Source: Medicago truncatula
Taxonomy: Eukaryota; Streptophyta; Magnoliopsida; Fabales; Fabaceae
Length of the DNA: 64,000 nucleotides
Assembly: GCF_003473485.1 (NCBI RefSeq)
Contig: NC_053046.1
Coordinates: 16,254,001 to 16,318,000, forward strand
Reading direction: 5' to 3'
The translations under genes and the position numbers were made by a program. The notes beneath the pieces were generated by a model that did not search any database, had not been told where the DNA came from, and saw only the letters and a program-made list of their open reading frames with translations. This document shows positions 1 to 11,088 of the stretch, piece after piece. Each line of letters opens with the position of its first letter. Position 1 is the stretch's first letter.

Positions 1-67
1 ATGATGATGGAGAATGAGACAACCATATTTTCTAATCTCAACCATTAAAGACATTATAGTGTAGACA

Positions 68-3000
68 TTATACGGGAAATATGAATAGAACTGCATAAAT
101 GAGGTGTGTGTGTGTGTGTGTCTGTAGCCATACCTCTCCAAGAAACTCAACAACAAAATCATCTTCAGCGAAGCCTTCTTCTTTGTTGCAAACAACCCCA
201 AGTCCCTGCATGATCCAGTTCAATAAACAGATATAGGCAGTTAACCATTGAATTTTATGCATGAAAGCATAATGTTTACATTCATAAAGAGGATATACCT
301 TTCTATAAGCTACATATTTGTCATCAGGACGTTTGTCCATGGCTTTTAGGATACCTTGACACATACTGATCCTCGGCACACCTTTCAATCTCTAGGATAA
401 CAGGCTGCAAAGAGTAACTCATTGGAGTGGTTCCAGTTCCACTAAAATGCCTAACTTGCATATCCAATGTCCGAAGGACTGTGTCTTCTCTTGTAGAGAC
501 CAATCTAACTCGGCTGGCATAGAATCAAGTAAAAGATTGTGTGTAGAGGGATCAATTCCATAAACCTCTTGCTCAATGACCTCATTTTCAAGATTTCTTT
601 CTAGGAGTGTGTTTCATATCATACTCATTCAGTACCTCATCAGCTACAATCACATATTGATCAATGACATCATATTTCCGAGTAACAGGAGAAACCAGAC
701 TTGCTTTCGTCATGCAATGTCCCCATTCACATTCATCACTAATGAAATCCAACCCATTATAAGGTAGGTATGCAGTATCCATTACCTTTTGATTCCCTGG
801 TTCGATTTTCTAAATGAACTTCTGAGTAACTATCAGTATTGGAGGATGTCTCGCTGTCTGAGTAAGTATCATCATCACTATTGCCAACTTCACTTCAGAA
901 GACACATCAAGGTCATCAGATGTCTCGCTGTCTGAATCGATAGATTTTTTATTTTTGATAAATGCCTTCTGATTTCTGTATCAGAAGCATAGTTTCCATT
1001 ATGGAAAGAGAGATTCTGTATAAGAGTGAGGAATTGGTACACTGGTTATACTGTTGTAGGAGGGTAATTAGGAGAGTATAAATAAACAGGGCGAATAGAA
1101 AGGAGGCCACAGGAATATTGTATCAGAACTGCTATAGGTTGTAAGGGAAACTTTTCTCTTGGAAGAGTAAATCTATTCTGAGTATCATAGTGAAATTGAT
1201 TCTCTCTTAGCACAACTCTATTATTTTCCATAGTCTCTTTCAAGAACCTATCATCTTTTGTAATCTTGTTTTATTTTTTTTTACGGGTATTCTTGTTAGA
1301 AAACACAAATACAAGACATGTGCCCACATAGGATAACCATAGAATTAGAAAAAGAAAAAAAAAAATACTTCATCGGTTACTATTTATAAGCACCTTCTGG
1401 AAGAAGAAAAATTGTCCCTAAATATAAGCACTATTTCAAAATTACTAGATGCATTTATTGTTATTTTTCAAATGGAAAATGCTAACACATGTTAAGGAAT
1501 TCAATGTGAAATTTCTGTCTTGGAAATTGTGCCAATTTATTTCTCAAAAAGTTAATTAAAAATAAATTTCTCAATAAATACTTTCTATTTGTTGAATCAT
1601 TAACATGTGCCCTTAGGGCACATTTTAGTATGATCCTTTCTTAATATATGTGAAAAGTGGCTTATAAAAAGGGGTGGAGGGAGCATATGACAAAAAGCTC
1701 ATTCATGTCAAGGAAAAGTAGAAAACAGACAGAGCATGAACCTACTTCATTGCATCACGGCACATTCTGCTTATGCCCTCCTTCACAGAGCTCAACCCAT
1801 GCCTCAATTACTGCAACCTATAAGCAAAAAATGATAAAACTTAAGAAATCATAAATAACAAATAAGTTTGTATCTTTATTGCTTGAAAAGGATCTATTGC
1901 AGAAATTACTCAGGTACCTTGGGCACAAAAAAGTCACAAGCATTTGCCTTCATAATTTCCCTCAGTCTTGAAACTAGAAACTCTTCCATTCTTTCTAGCA
2001 TCATATAATTTTGAACGCTTGAATAATTTAGGAGTCAGCTCCTCAAACTGATTGCACCCTCTAAAGTACTTTCTCTAGTATGTCAGCAGTAATATTGGTA
2101 CAACCCATTAGAATCATAGATTTGATTTTGTCTTTCTCATAAGCATTCTGCAAGCAAATAATCGGATTAGATGAGAAAAACAATGAAACGTTCCTGACAA
2201 TGTTAAATAAAAATATATACCAAACCCACCACAATGTTCCACCGTATGGAATCAGTGCAAGAATGACCAAGGGATGACAAGTTGACATTTATCGATGCTT
2301 CTTCCAATGCTTGCATGTCATGGACGCAAAGACGAGGGACTTCAGATCAGACCTCAAGAAGTGGAAGATTCGTGCCAACATTCGACCATCCAATAAGCCC
2401 CATCTTCCCTCCTTGGAAACAGTAATGCCGCTTTCTTCTCTAGAGAAAGTAACATCACCAGACAGAGCTTCAACAGTGGATTCATTGTTCTCAATAATAA
2501 AGCTGCAATCTTCAAAACCACCCTCTTCATCACTATCATCGACCAGCACTCGAGCTCTTTTCGAAGCATGTGTGTCACCTTCTGAAATAAATATGCCCCA
2601 ACAAATGTAGATACTTTAAGATACTAATAGTAGGATAATATAAATGAATTTCAAGAATATACATATTTATTTTTTAGTTCTTTATTACCGATATTTTAAC
2701 ATTTCAAGAATAATAGATAATTCAACTAAATAAACATATGAAATACCAACCAAAAATACCAAAACAACACACAAGATTCAAACAAACTTAGTAGCAAAAT
2801 TTGGAATGCTTCAGTGTTGTGCGCGATTTAACCTGTACTCCAGTGTCGAGATATAACCGTTCATTGGAATGCTTCATCAATTGGTACAGAAATGTATTTA
2901 TAGCTAAATTTGAAGGATATTGGTATGTGATCATGTGTAGCCAATAAGTACATGTAATAGACTATCCCGTTCTAAGGTCACATCAATGATTTAAAAGTGC

Positions 3001-3545
3001 TCATGCATCAACACATCTGGTGAGGAGAGTGTTAAATCAAGTGGTGTACATGATAAGAGTTCTCTTTGAAGTTTAAACAAGATGAAAGCAAAAAACATGA
3101 TAAAGATATACAATCATAGAGGAAAAAGGAGGTAGAACACATCTAAACAATGTACCTTCAAATTATTCAAAGGTTTAAGAGACAATAGTTACTCAAGGTA
3201 AGAGAAGACAATGCACATATCATTTCTTCGTAGCTGTTTGAAACAAACACGGGAATAGTAGTAAATTTTAAAAAATAAATTGTTACCTGATTTCCAATAT
3301 ATATTTGTTTTTTAAATTCCTTCTTTGGCTGTCTTGCATTGATCCAAGGATATAAAACCTCATTTATTACTGCAGCAAATTCCCGGCTCTTATATGATTT
3401 AATTACTAATTCATGTACTTTCCCACGAGTATAACCAACAACCTGTGGGTATAAGCTGTCCAGAAAATTTGCCACACTGAACTGCTTTCTTGGTGGCTTT
3501 TGAGACTGACATCATAAGTTTCTGTGGAAGAGGTAACAGAAACCT
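68..3545 (-). pseudogene. ATXR3: ATXR3/SDG2-like histone H3K4 methyltransferase, decayed and partial
   Basis: Scattered exon-like blocks on the minus strand follow the order of plant ATXR3 (SET-domain H3K4 methyltransferase). About 3545-3310 carries SYKSREFAAVINEVL and PWINARQPKKE. About 2580-2230 carries FLRSDLKSLVFASMTCKHW, SSLGHSCTDS, and MGCTNITADILEKVL. About 1990-1915 carries RMEEFLVSRLREIMKAN, and about 1810-1740 HGLSSVKEGISRMCRDA. About 780-590 carries LDFISDECEWGHCMTKASL and VTRKYDVIDQYVIVADE. About 550-400 is a further block, and 388-130 has RPDDKYVAYRK and GLGVVCNKEEGFAEDDF followed by VVEFLGEV at the start of the SET domain. Blocks are in different frames, separated by AT-rich DNA, and large parts of the roughly 2,400-residue family protein are absent. 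The remainder would lie left of the window. Homology is from memory of the family; non-function is inferred from the frame breaks. Confidence 0.75.
105..122. repeat. GT dinucleotide microsatellite
   Basis: A short run of GT units lies directly after the last visible ATXR3-like exon block, inside what would be the intron following VVEFLGEV. It has no coding value. Confidence 0.8.
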
Positions 3546-3599
3546 AGAGTTTATCACATTTCCTGCTATACTTCTTTATAATACATTGGTCTACTGAAG

Positions 3600-4505
3600 A
3601 CTGTAGATCTAAAAACGATGATGGCCCTCTTTCGCGCCCCAAACCATCAAGAAAATACCAGTCACCCAAATGCAACTGCAAGTCATCAAGATAATACCAG
3701 TCCCCAAGCGAAGTCGAGAGCCGTTTGCCCATCAGCATTTAGAGCTTCCAATATAGAAGATTTGAAGTTGCTTTCATTTTCCGATGCAGCTTTGGCAAGA
3801 AAGCTAGCTCATGCCATAAAAATTTGGACACCAACCTAACACCAGTGACATCCCCATCAGATTTGGTCTACCGGAAGCTCTAATTCAGGTACTGGGGAAG
3901 CCTCCGGCACATTTGATACAAAGCCCTTAACAAGGTCGCTACATAAAAAGAAATATATAACATTGTATTAGAACTTGGAATTGAATGAACTTATTTGAGT
4001 TTATCTTATGACATAAGCACAGATTGAATAAATACTTAAATGAAGTTCACAAAAATACTTGATTAAGTAGTTTATAAAAATATTTTGAACTCGTTCAAAA
4101 TCAAGCTCACATTTCCATACTGAATCAGAAACACCATAACGGCTTGATCAGATATTATAAAAAGCAACCTTAAAGATGCAATGTAGGGAATGGCGCGCGT
4201 GCACTTCTTTACCAATGTACAACCAAAAGTCCAGGCATCTGATTCGGGAGATATATCTATTCCATCATCTCAGAACAAATTTAATTACTTCTTCACAGGT
4301 TCCCAGGCCTCTGGATCTTTAGTGGAATTGCACTCCGGTCAATCCATCAAACGAGAAGGCTTCTTCAGAATTGTAGCAGGTCCATTATCAGAAACCACGG
4401 CATGACCATTCACATCAAGAAGCAGGCTTTAAACTCATGCAAACAACACCTGCAGTGTGAAGCTCAACAACCCCTCATGCGATGTTTGCCCCATATCTAC
4501 ATTTG
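3600..4505 (-). pseudogene. KEG: KEG (KEEP ON GOING)-like kinase/ankyrin fragment, decayed
   Basis: On the minus strand, 4500-4190 reads as the C-lobe of the KEG kinase domain: GVVELHTAGVVCM, NGHAVVSDNG, ATILKKPS, PEAWEPVKK and ISPESDAWTFGCTLV. This block has three in-frame stops and at least one frameshift. About 3925-3640 reads GFVSNVPEASPVPELELP, then LAKAASENES and EALNADGQTALDFA, which matches the linker and first ankyrin repeat of KEG, a RING-kinase-ankyrin-HERC2-like E3 ligase of ABA signalling and trafficking. The RING and the rest of the ankyrin and HERC2-like regions are absent. The fragment lies head-to-tail with the ATXR3-like remnant on the same strand; the two are separate genes in the families I know. 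Identification is from memory; a search is needed to confirm it. Confidence 0.72.
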
Positions 4506-4924
4506 GCAAATTTCAAAGTTACTATTGTGGCTGTAAAGACCAAATGAAATGCTATACGGAATAACTCATATACCACCAAAACAATTATTAAGCTTCCTAT
4601 ATTGCATGAATAAGAAATCAGGCAATTAAATTAACATTAATATCTTTTGATGTAATAAACTTTTGTACTAAATATGCAAGATATATATTTGATGTGCATC
4701 AAACATATGATGGAATAACTCGTAGCATGTTTATATCATATAATATCCTGCTTAATATCATATTATGCCCACCAATCCATCCCTAAGTTCTTTTTGAAAG
4801 AATACATAATGATTTGTACAACCAGATATATTATAACAAATGAGACAATTATAACTATTGGGGGACATGAATCGGAACAAATTGAACCAAAGTAACAGAT
4901 ATGCCATATATAATATAGATATAT
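4506..4924. other. AT-rich spacer without recognisable gene
   Basis: I see no open frame, terminal repeat or domain. The sequence is AT-rich with many stops in all frames, between the KEG-like fragment and the LINE tail. Confidence 0.6.
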
Positions 4925-5500
4925 GCATACAACAACAACCAAGTCTTATCCCACTAAGTAGGGTCGGCTACATGGATCAAATGACGCCAGTGTTCTATCA
5001 TAAACCATATTTGTATCCAAATCATTGACCTCTAAATCTTTTCTAATGGTTTCTTTAATAGTTTTCCTAGGTCTTCCTCTACCTCTTTTAACCTGACTCT
5101 CCTCCATTTGATCTACTCTTCTTGCAAAGGCATCTACGGGTCTTCTCTCTACATGTCCAAACCATCTAAGCCTATTTTCTACCAACTTTTCTACTATAGG
5201 TGCTACCCCCGCTCTCTCTCTAATGGTTTCATTTTTAATCATATATTGTCTAGTCTTACCACTCATCCAACGCAACATCCTCATCTCCGCTACACTTACT
5301 TAACTCTCGTGTTGGCTCTTAACCGCTCAACACTCCGTACCATACAATATCGTCGGTCTGAGTGTTGTCCGATAGAACTTTCCTTTCAACTTAAGTGGTA
5401 ATTTCTTATTGCACAAATCACATGAGGTTCTTATTGCACAAAACACCTGAGGCTCTTCTCCATTTCAACCACCTACTTGAATACGATGATTTACATACGC
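4925..5500 (-). mobile_element. RTE-type LINE, 5'-truncated 3' end
   Basis: The minus strand encodes the last part of an RTE-clade reverse transcriptase polyprotein: HRIQVGG, LPLKLKGKFYRT, ILYGTEC, then MRMLRWMSGKTRQ, VENRLRWFGHVERRP and GRGRPRKTIKETI. The final 112 codons (5284-4946) are open, but the upstream part is frameshifted and contains a small tandem duplication around TGTGCAATAAGAA. The 3' end at about 4930 finishes in a short TTG repeat, as is usual for RTE elements. The copy is a dead 5'-truncated insertion. Confidence 0.85.
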
Positions 5501-5635
5501 TTTTATTTCTCCGTCATTTTGTACTATGGACACAAGATATTTAAACCGTGTAACTTGGGGTATGATATGATCTCCAACTTTCACCTCCAAGGTAGACCTA
5601 CTTCTCCTTTTGCTGAAGTTACATTTCATATACTT

Positions 5636-5780
5636 AGGGATGGCAAAATGGGCCAGCCCGCCCCGTTTAGGCCCAGACCGCTATTAGCCCGTCATAATTG
5701 GGGTGGGACGAGGCGGGCCAACTTGAGGGGGCTCAAACTCACACCCCGCCTAAAGGCGGACTAGTGGGCTAACCCGTTTA
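5636..5780. mobile_element. Possible hAT-like/MITE fragment (GC-rich GGGCGGGCC block)
   Basis: An unusually GC-rich block begins TAGGGATGGCAAAATGGGCC and continues with repeated GGGC/GCCC words inside AT-rich DNA. A similar opening occurs in common plant non-autonomous elements. I cannot find the matching inverted end on the right, so this may be a half element. The 95-codon frame across it is probably accidental. Confidence 0.35.
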
Positions 5781-6813
5781 TTTTTTAAAATAATTTTTTG
5801 TCAATTGTTATTAACAACCGTTATAAAAACAATAACATTAAATGTAAAGTTTAGGCATTTGGAAAAACTAACGATCAGAGCAATATGCAAGTTTGACGGT
5901 GCAGACTTAAGACTTAACCTGCAAAACAGTCTGCGTTTTCAATGTGGACTTGCGTGATCTTACCTCTTTCACTAGGATCCTTCTTGTTCACAACCAAGAT
6001 GATTCCAATAGCCACAGTTTGATGCGTATCTCTGACAATAAAACGGCCGAGTGAAGGATATTCAGAAAAAGTCTCTACCACCATGGGCTTGGTGGGAATC
6101 ATCTGAATAATGCCACCATCACCTTTCTTCAAGAATTTGGGCTCCTTCACAATTATCTTGCCAGAAAACCTGTCTACCTTGGCAAGAAGCTTAGCAAACT
6201 TGACAGCAATGTAGGAGGTGTGGCAGTTAAGAACAGGTGTATAACCCTTTTCAATTTGGCCAGGGTGATTCGTGATGATAACTTGAGATGTAAAGTTAAT
6301 GGCCTCCTTGGCTGGGTGATGCTTGGAGTTTGAGGCAACATAGCCTCGGCTGAGATGTGCATCAGACACATTCTCAACAGCAAATCTCACATTATCACCA
6401 GGAAGGGCCTCGGAAAGATCTTCATGGTCCATCTTCACAGACGTCACCTCACCTTGCCGGCCATTTGGGGAAAAAGTCACCACCATTCCAGGTTTCAAGA
6501 CACCAGTCCTGACACATCCTGCAGCCAAAGCTCCAATTCCTCCAATCTTGTAGACACCCTGAAGTGGTAATCGGAGAGGCTTGTCTGATAGCCTCTTAGG
6601 CTCGTTGATTCGGTCAAGAGCTTCAAGAAGGGTGGGACCCTTGTACCCATCAAGTTTTGTAGAGGGCTCAACCAAGTTATCTCCCTCAAAACCAGAGATG
6701 GGAACAAATGTAACTTCGTCTTGTTTATAGCCAACGTTCATCAAAATTGATGAAAGTTGACTCACAATTTCTTCAAACCTACTCTTGAAGGATAGGTGAC
6801 CAAAGGCATCCAT

Positions 6814-6902
6814 CTGTCAAGATAGATAATAATTAGTTATATAGATGAATTATAAAAATAAAAAATCAAATACAACTTTAAAAGAGCTGAAAATATGAAT
6901 AC
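6814..6902 (-). other. EF-1alpha intron between CCCNK and MDAF
   Basis: Minus-strand donor AAG|GTATTC at 6902 and acceptor CTTGACAG at 6814-6816 flank an 89-bp AT-rich intron. It sits at the conserved plant EF1A position inside the NKMD motif and is in phase. Confidence 0.85.
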
Positions 6903-7264
6903 CTTGTTGCAGCAGCAGATCATTTGCTTGACACCAAGAGAGTAAGCATGGAGAGCATGTTCACGGATCTGACCATTATTGGAAATACCGGCTCCAAAAC
7001 CAGCAGGAGTGGAATCAACGATAAGAAGAGCACAATCAGCTTGGGATGTCCCAGTAATCATGTTCTTAATGAAATCCCTGTGTCCGGGGGCATCAATGAT
7101 AGTGCAGCGGTACTTGGTTGTCTCAAAATTCAACATAGAATTGTCAATTGTGATACCTCTTTCGCGCTCAGCCTTGAGTTTGTCAAGAACCCACGCATAC
7201 TTGAAAGAATCCTTGTTTAACTCAGCAGCTTTATTCTCAAGTGTGTCCATTTCCTTCTTTGAAA

Positions 7265-9753
7265 CTAGATCGTCCACCCGTGCTGCCGCACGGGTCATAT
7301 ATAGTTAAAAACATTATTGGCATTTTATTATAATACAATTATTCTTTCTAGTTCCTAATGATAAATATCCTCCTTCAAAAAAAAAAACAGATATCATTTT
7401 TTTTTAATGAAGTTATCATTTTTACACCCCCGACTCAGGATCTTGGATAATCCACTGCAGTTGACAACAACTTAATTGTTGCCCAATTGACATCGACTTA
7501 CACACTTTGCAAGTTAACTCATGAGCCCTAGATATACACAAAGACATTTAAACATATTTATCCTAAAACCATAAATATGAAGAAAAAAAGCTTCCATGCA
7601 TTCAATCCGGTTATGCCTTCGGACGATTATTTATGTGAACAATTACCTTGATTTGTGAAATCACCAATATGCAAATCCTAAATTGAAAAACAAACAAACC
7701 AATCTCCAACAATTATTTGAAGAGGAACGTCCAAATTCTGCATTGTTTTTACTGTCGGGTATGCAGTTCAAAGCAATTTTCTTTTGTACTTGCATATGGT
7801 TTTTTAGGCATTTTTGCCTGCAGTTGGTATTTGATATTTTCAGCAAGCTTTTGCTATTTTTTTTTCCTGTTTTCCTACGTCAGTGCATTGGTAGTTTTAA
7901 TGTAATCTTCTTGTGCATTCTGGTTATACCTTGTGCCTAGATGTGTAGTTTATCAATATAATTGGTTGATTGCAAAGAATAAAAAAACAAACAGAAACAA
8001 TTTAATCTAAAATAACACTAAAATTGTAGTTAAAAAATGCAATCATGAAGGCATAACCGGATTTGGGATAGAAATTACAACACCTCTGCACTAACAGGAA
8101 AAGATACACAATTGAAAATAGATTACATTAGCAACAACCGGCAAAAAGACAAACCTTAACAGCCATATACTGAAAAAACAGCAGGACTCAATGGGAAAAT
8201 AACATAATAGACATTAACAAAACACCAAGACACAAAACCGACAAACCATCAATTTATAACTCTATAGCAGCAGATACAAAAGCAACACAAAACATACCAA
8301 AATTACTTTCTTCCAGACCAAACCACCATCAGTTTAAAAAATATGAATACAACACCACCAAGTTTGAAAATATCAAATTTACATTATACTACACAATATG
8401 TTAGCTTCTAACTCAAACTCTACTATTTTATCCAAAGTTAGAGCAAACCTTGATAAAAGTTTTTATAGACGACACAATGTATACTACACAATATGTTAGC
8501 TTCTAACTCAAACTCTACTATTTTATCCAAAGTTAGAGCAAACCTTGATAAAAGTTTTTATAGACGACACAATGTATCTATACAATCATACAGATACAAA
8601 TCACTCATTTAGATACAAAAGAAACATAAACGTCGAAACAAATCACTCATTTAGATAAAATTGAGAAATTTTTTAGATAAAATTGAGAAAAATTATGTAA
8701 CTAACATGTGAAAAATGGAGTGTGATGTAAAGACGAAAGGTTATGCAATCATCTTTGGAACTGCCATATAGAAAGATTGGGCAATTAGCATTGAGCACAT
8801 GAAAAAACTTGGTGGAAATATTCACAAAATAATCTATAAGTGCAAGAAATTAGAATGAAATAAAAACACTACAAAGAAAGAGGCGTTGGGTATAAGAGCA
8901 AGAAATTAGAATGAAATAAAAACCCAATGCTTAAAATAAAATGCCAATGACAGATACCCTCAGATCCTAAAAAATATAAGCAGAAGATGGAAAAAAAAAA
9001 TGAAAATTGAAATTAATAGGATAACTATAAAGGGGGGAGATGACTTACATGATTGGGGGATTAGAGGAAGGTGGATAACCTAACAAAAACAAAAAGAAGA
9101 AAGAAAAAATTAGTTTAAGATTAAATAAGAATGATAAATTGAAGCTTGGAGAATGAATTAATCAAATGGGTACACAACTTTTAAATTGCGAGACCGTCCA
9201 TCACAACCAGCTCCGACCTCTGCCGCTTTGTGTTGCAGAAAACCTCTAAAAGCCACCATTACCGAGCAAATCAAACAACACCATCAATACGATTGGAGAG
9301 ATGAGGGCAACAAAGAGAAAGATACAACAATGGAGGATAGAGTTATGGGGGAGAGAGAAAGCGGTACAGAGAGAGCTTACGTGAGTGAGAAAATTGTGGT
9401 AAACAGGAAGGAAATAAGAAATTAGGCTGAAGACAGGGAGTTGTCTTCGGTGGTGGGCCAAGAGGAGGGAGGAGATGTGCCTTCGGCAGTGGAAGATGAG
9501 ACGACGGAGGGAGGCGATGGAGAGAGAGTTCGGTAGTGGTGGGTGAATATTGGAAAGTGGAGGAGAATATTGGTGTGAAGTGTAGTTAACTTGTGACTTA
9601 AAATTGAAAGAAGGTGTTTATTGGAAAGAGATGGAATGTGCGGAGATCAAAATAGATTCATCTAACGGCCATAACGATTTGGAGCCAAAAAATAAGGATT
9701 AGGGTTTGGCAATTAGGGTAAGCATGTTTGCTAGGATTAGATATAATAAAGGA
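7265..9753 (-). mobile_element. Non-autonomous Helitron inserted in EF-1alpha exon
   Basis: Read on the minus strand the element starts TCC at 9753 and ends CTAG at 7268-7265. It is inserted between host A (9754) and T (7264) without target duplication. Seven bases before CTAG there is an 8-bp stem, ACCCGTGC/GCACGGGT (7276-7283 and 7288-7295), with a 4-nt loop. These are the hallmarks of Helitron ends. Removing the element rejoins GGA GGC ATT TCA AAG AAG, restoring the EF-1alpha frame G-G-I-S-K-K. The 2,489-bp interior is AT-rich, has no RepHel reading frame and no captured gene that I can recognise, so it would need an enzyme supplied in trans. Confidence 0.92.
8386..8577. repeat. 95-bp perfect tandem duplication inside the Helitron
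   Basis: The unit beginning ATACTACACAATATGTTAGC at 8386 is repeated from 8481 with a period of 95 bp, giving two copies that look identical. The duplication lies within the Helitron interior, so it arose in the element or after insertion. Confidence 0.9.
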
Positions 9754-9912
9754 TGCCTCCAAGCTTGTAGAACAAATGACCGGCGGTGGTTGACTTCCCA
9801 GAGTTGACATGACCAATAACCACAATGTTAATATGAACCTTTTCTTTTTTTGAAAACTAATATGAACCTGTGCTTTATCCATTACTCCTTAAACTTGAAA
9901 TCATAAAAATAT

Positions 9913-10365
9913 CTGCCAATTCAACACAGAAAACAGAGACGTAAGTGAGATAAATCTCAGTATTCAACAATAAAATGGAAGCAACAACACAACATTCTGA
10001 CAAGTCAAAAAATACACAATCAACGACAACAAACATAAAAAGGCCATGAAATTGAGTTTATATTACAATTACAATCCGAAAACAAACATGTACAGCAACA
10101 TTCTGCTTTTTCAATTATGCATCAAATATTACAAACAAAAAAAAATACCTGCAAAACAAATAAAAACTATCAATTCAAAATCATAAACGAATATCACACT
10201 ATCTGGATTCAGAATAACAATCAATCAGACACATAAAACCACGCATTATTATCTAATGATCCTATGTAATCGCATACGTACACTAAATTGTGCAAAAAAA
10301 AACTACGAATCGGTGATATCGATGATAAGAATACATCAGCTAGAAACGAATTCGGAGAAGTTTAC
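9913..10365 (-). other. EF-1alpha 5' UTR (leader) intron
   Basis: Minus-strand donor TTCAAG|GTAAAC at 10365 and acceptor TTGGCAG at 9913-9915 define a 453-bp intron just upstream of the ATG at 9882. Plant EF1A genes characteristically carry such a leader intron, which boosts expression. No coding frame is visible inside. Confidence 0.75.
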
Positions 10366-10440
10366 CTTGAAGGACGCTGCGTTGAAACCCTAACTGAACG
10401 AAGAGAAAAATGGTAGAGAAGAGCAGCGAAAGAATCAATA
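10366..10440 (-). promoter_or_regulatory. EF-1alpha 5' UTR exon with telo box
   Basis: This is the leader exon ending at the donor. It carries AAACCCTAA on the plus strand (TTAGGGTTT on the gene strand), the telo box typical of plant EF1A leaders. It is cut off from the promoter at about 20.5 kb by the nested transposon block starting at 10450. Confidence 0.65.
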
Positions 10441-10698
10441 GTTTTTTTCTGGGTAAATAGTCAATTACCTCCCTAAATTGTAAGTTTCATCAATTACCTC
10501 TTTGAAATTAACAAAACTTTAATTACCCCCTGAAATTTCACCACGTTAGTCAATTTACCCCTTCCGTCAAATTTTTTTGTTAGTGAATATGACGTTTTGC
10601 AAATACCCCCTGAAGTTTTGCACTTATGTGCAAAATGCCCCCCAAACTAAAAAATTTATATTATTTATTTCTTAAAAACAAACAATTAATACTTAAAT

Positions 10699-11088
10699 GG
10701 CTAAATTACATTTTTGGTCCCTTAACTACTATTTAGGTAGTATCGATTTGGTCCCTTAATTAAAATTTGATTTATTTTGGTCCCTTAACTTTTCTATGTT
10801 ACTCATTTCGGTCATTTCCGTTAGTTTTAATTCAAAAACGTTAGGTTTTCTTCATTTTCTTCTAAAATTTTTCTGGAATTCTTGCTATTGAAAGTTGATG
10901 GAGATGATATGAAGATGAAAAAGAAGCAAAGAAGATGAAGAAAACCTAACGTTTTTTAATTAAAACTAACAAAAAGGACCAAAATGTGTAACGAAGAGAA
11001 GTTAAGGGACCAAAATAAATCGAATTTTAATTAGGGGACCAAAGCGATACTACTTAAATAGTTAAGGGATCAAAAATGCAATTTAGCC
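10699..11088. mobile_element. 390-bp Mutator-like MITE nested in the left arm
   Basis: Terminal inverted repeats are GGCTAAATTACATTTTTGGT on the left and, read inward from the right, GGCTAAATTGCATTTTTGAT. Flanks are perfect 9-bp duplications TACTTAAAT at 10690-10698 and 11089-11097. The arms continue with the repeated word GGTCCCTTAA. There is no coding capacity. Its insertion interrupts the outer element's inverted repeat, so it is younger than that element. Confidence 0.88.

Larger units (their letters stand above)
5914..9912 (-). pseudogene. EF1A: EF-1alpha (translation elongation factor eEF1A) gene copy, disrupted by a Helitron
   Basis: Minus-strand eEF1A-like copy in three coding pieces. 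Exon a (9912-9754) has ATG at 9882, then [21 protein letters not shown] with the G1 P-loop, and YKLGGI. Exon b (7264-6903) runs from [18 protein letters not shown] through [15 protein letters not shown] (G3) to CCCNK. Exon c (6813-5914) starts MDAF, completing the NKMD G4 motif, and holds [15 protein letters not shown] and [15 protein letters not shown]. Intron 6814-6902 has GT-AG ends and falls exactly at CCCNK|MDA, as expected for plant EF1A. A 2,489-bp Helitron splits the Ile codon after GG. In exon a an 11-bp repeat with intervening sequence adds 29 bp (about 9841-9869) and shifts the frame. The C-terminus diverges (ends ADCFAG, not a Lys-rich tail). Coding is therefore lost. Confidence 0.9.

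Noticed and set aside
3618..3839. 73-codon plus-strand frame (and 4190-4405, 2311-2610)
   Set aside because: These are shadows opposite the KEG-like and ATXR3-like remnants, whose minus-strand text is recognisable.
5914..9912. Idea that the Helitron carries captured EF-1alpha sequence
   Set aside because: EF-1alpha sequence lies outside both element ends, and removing the element restores its frame, so EF-1alpha is the target, not cargo.
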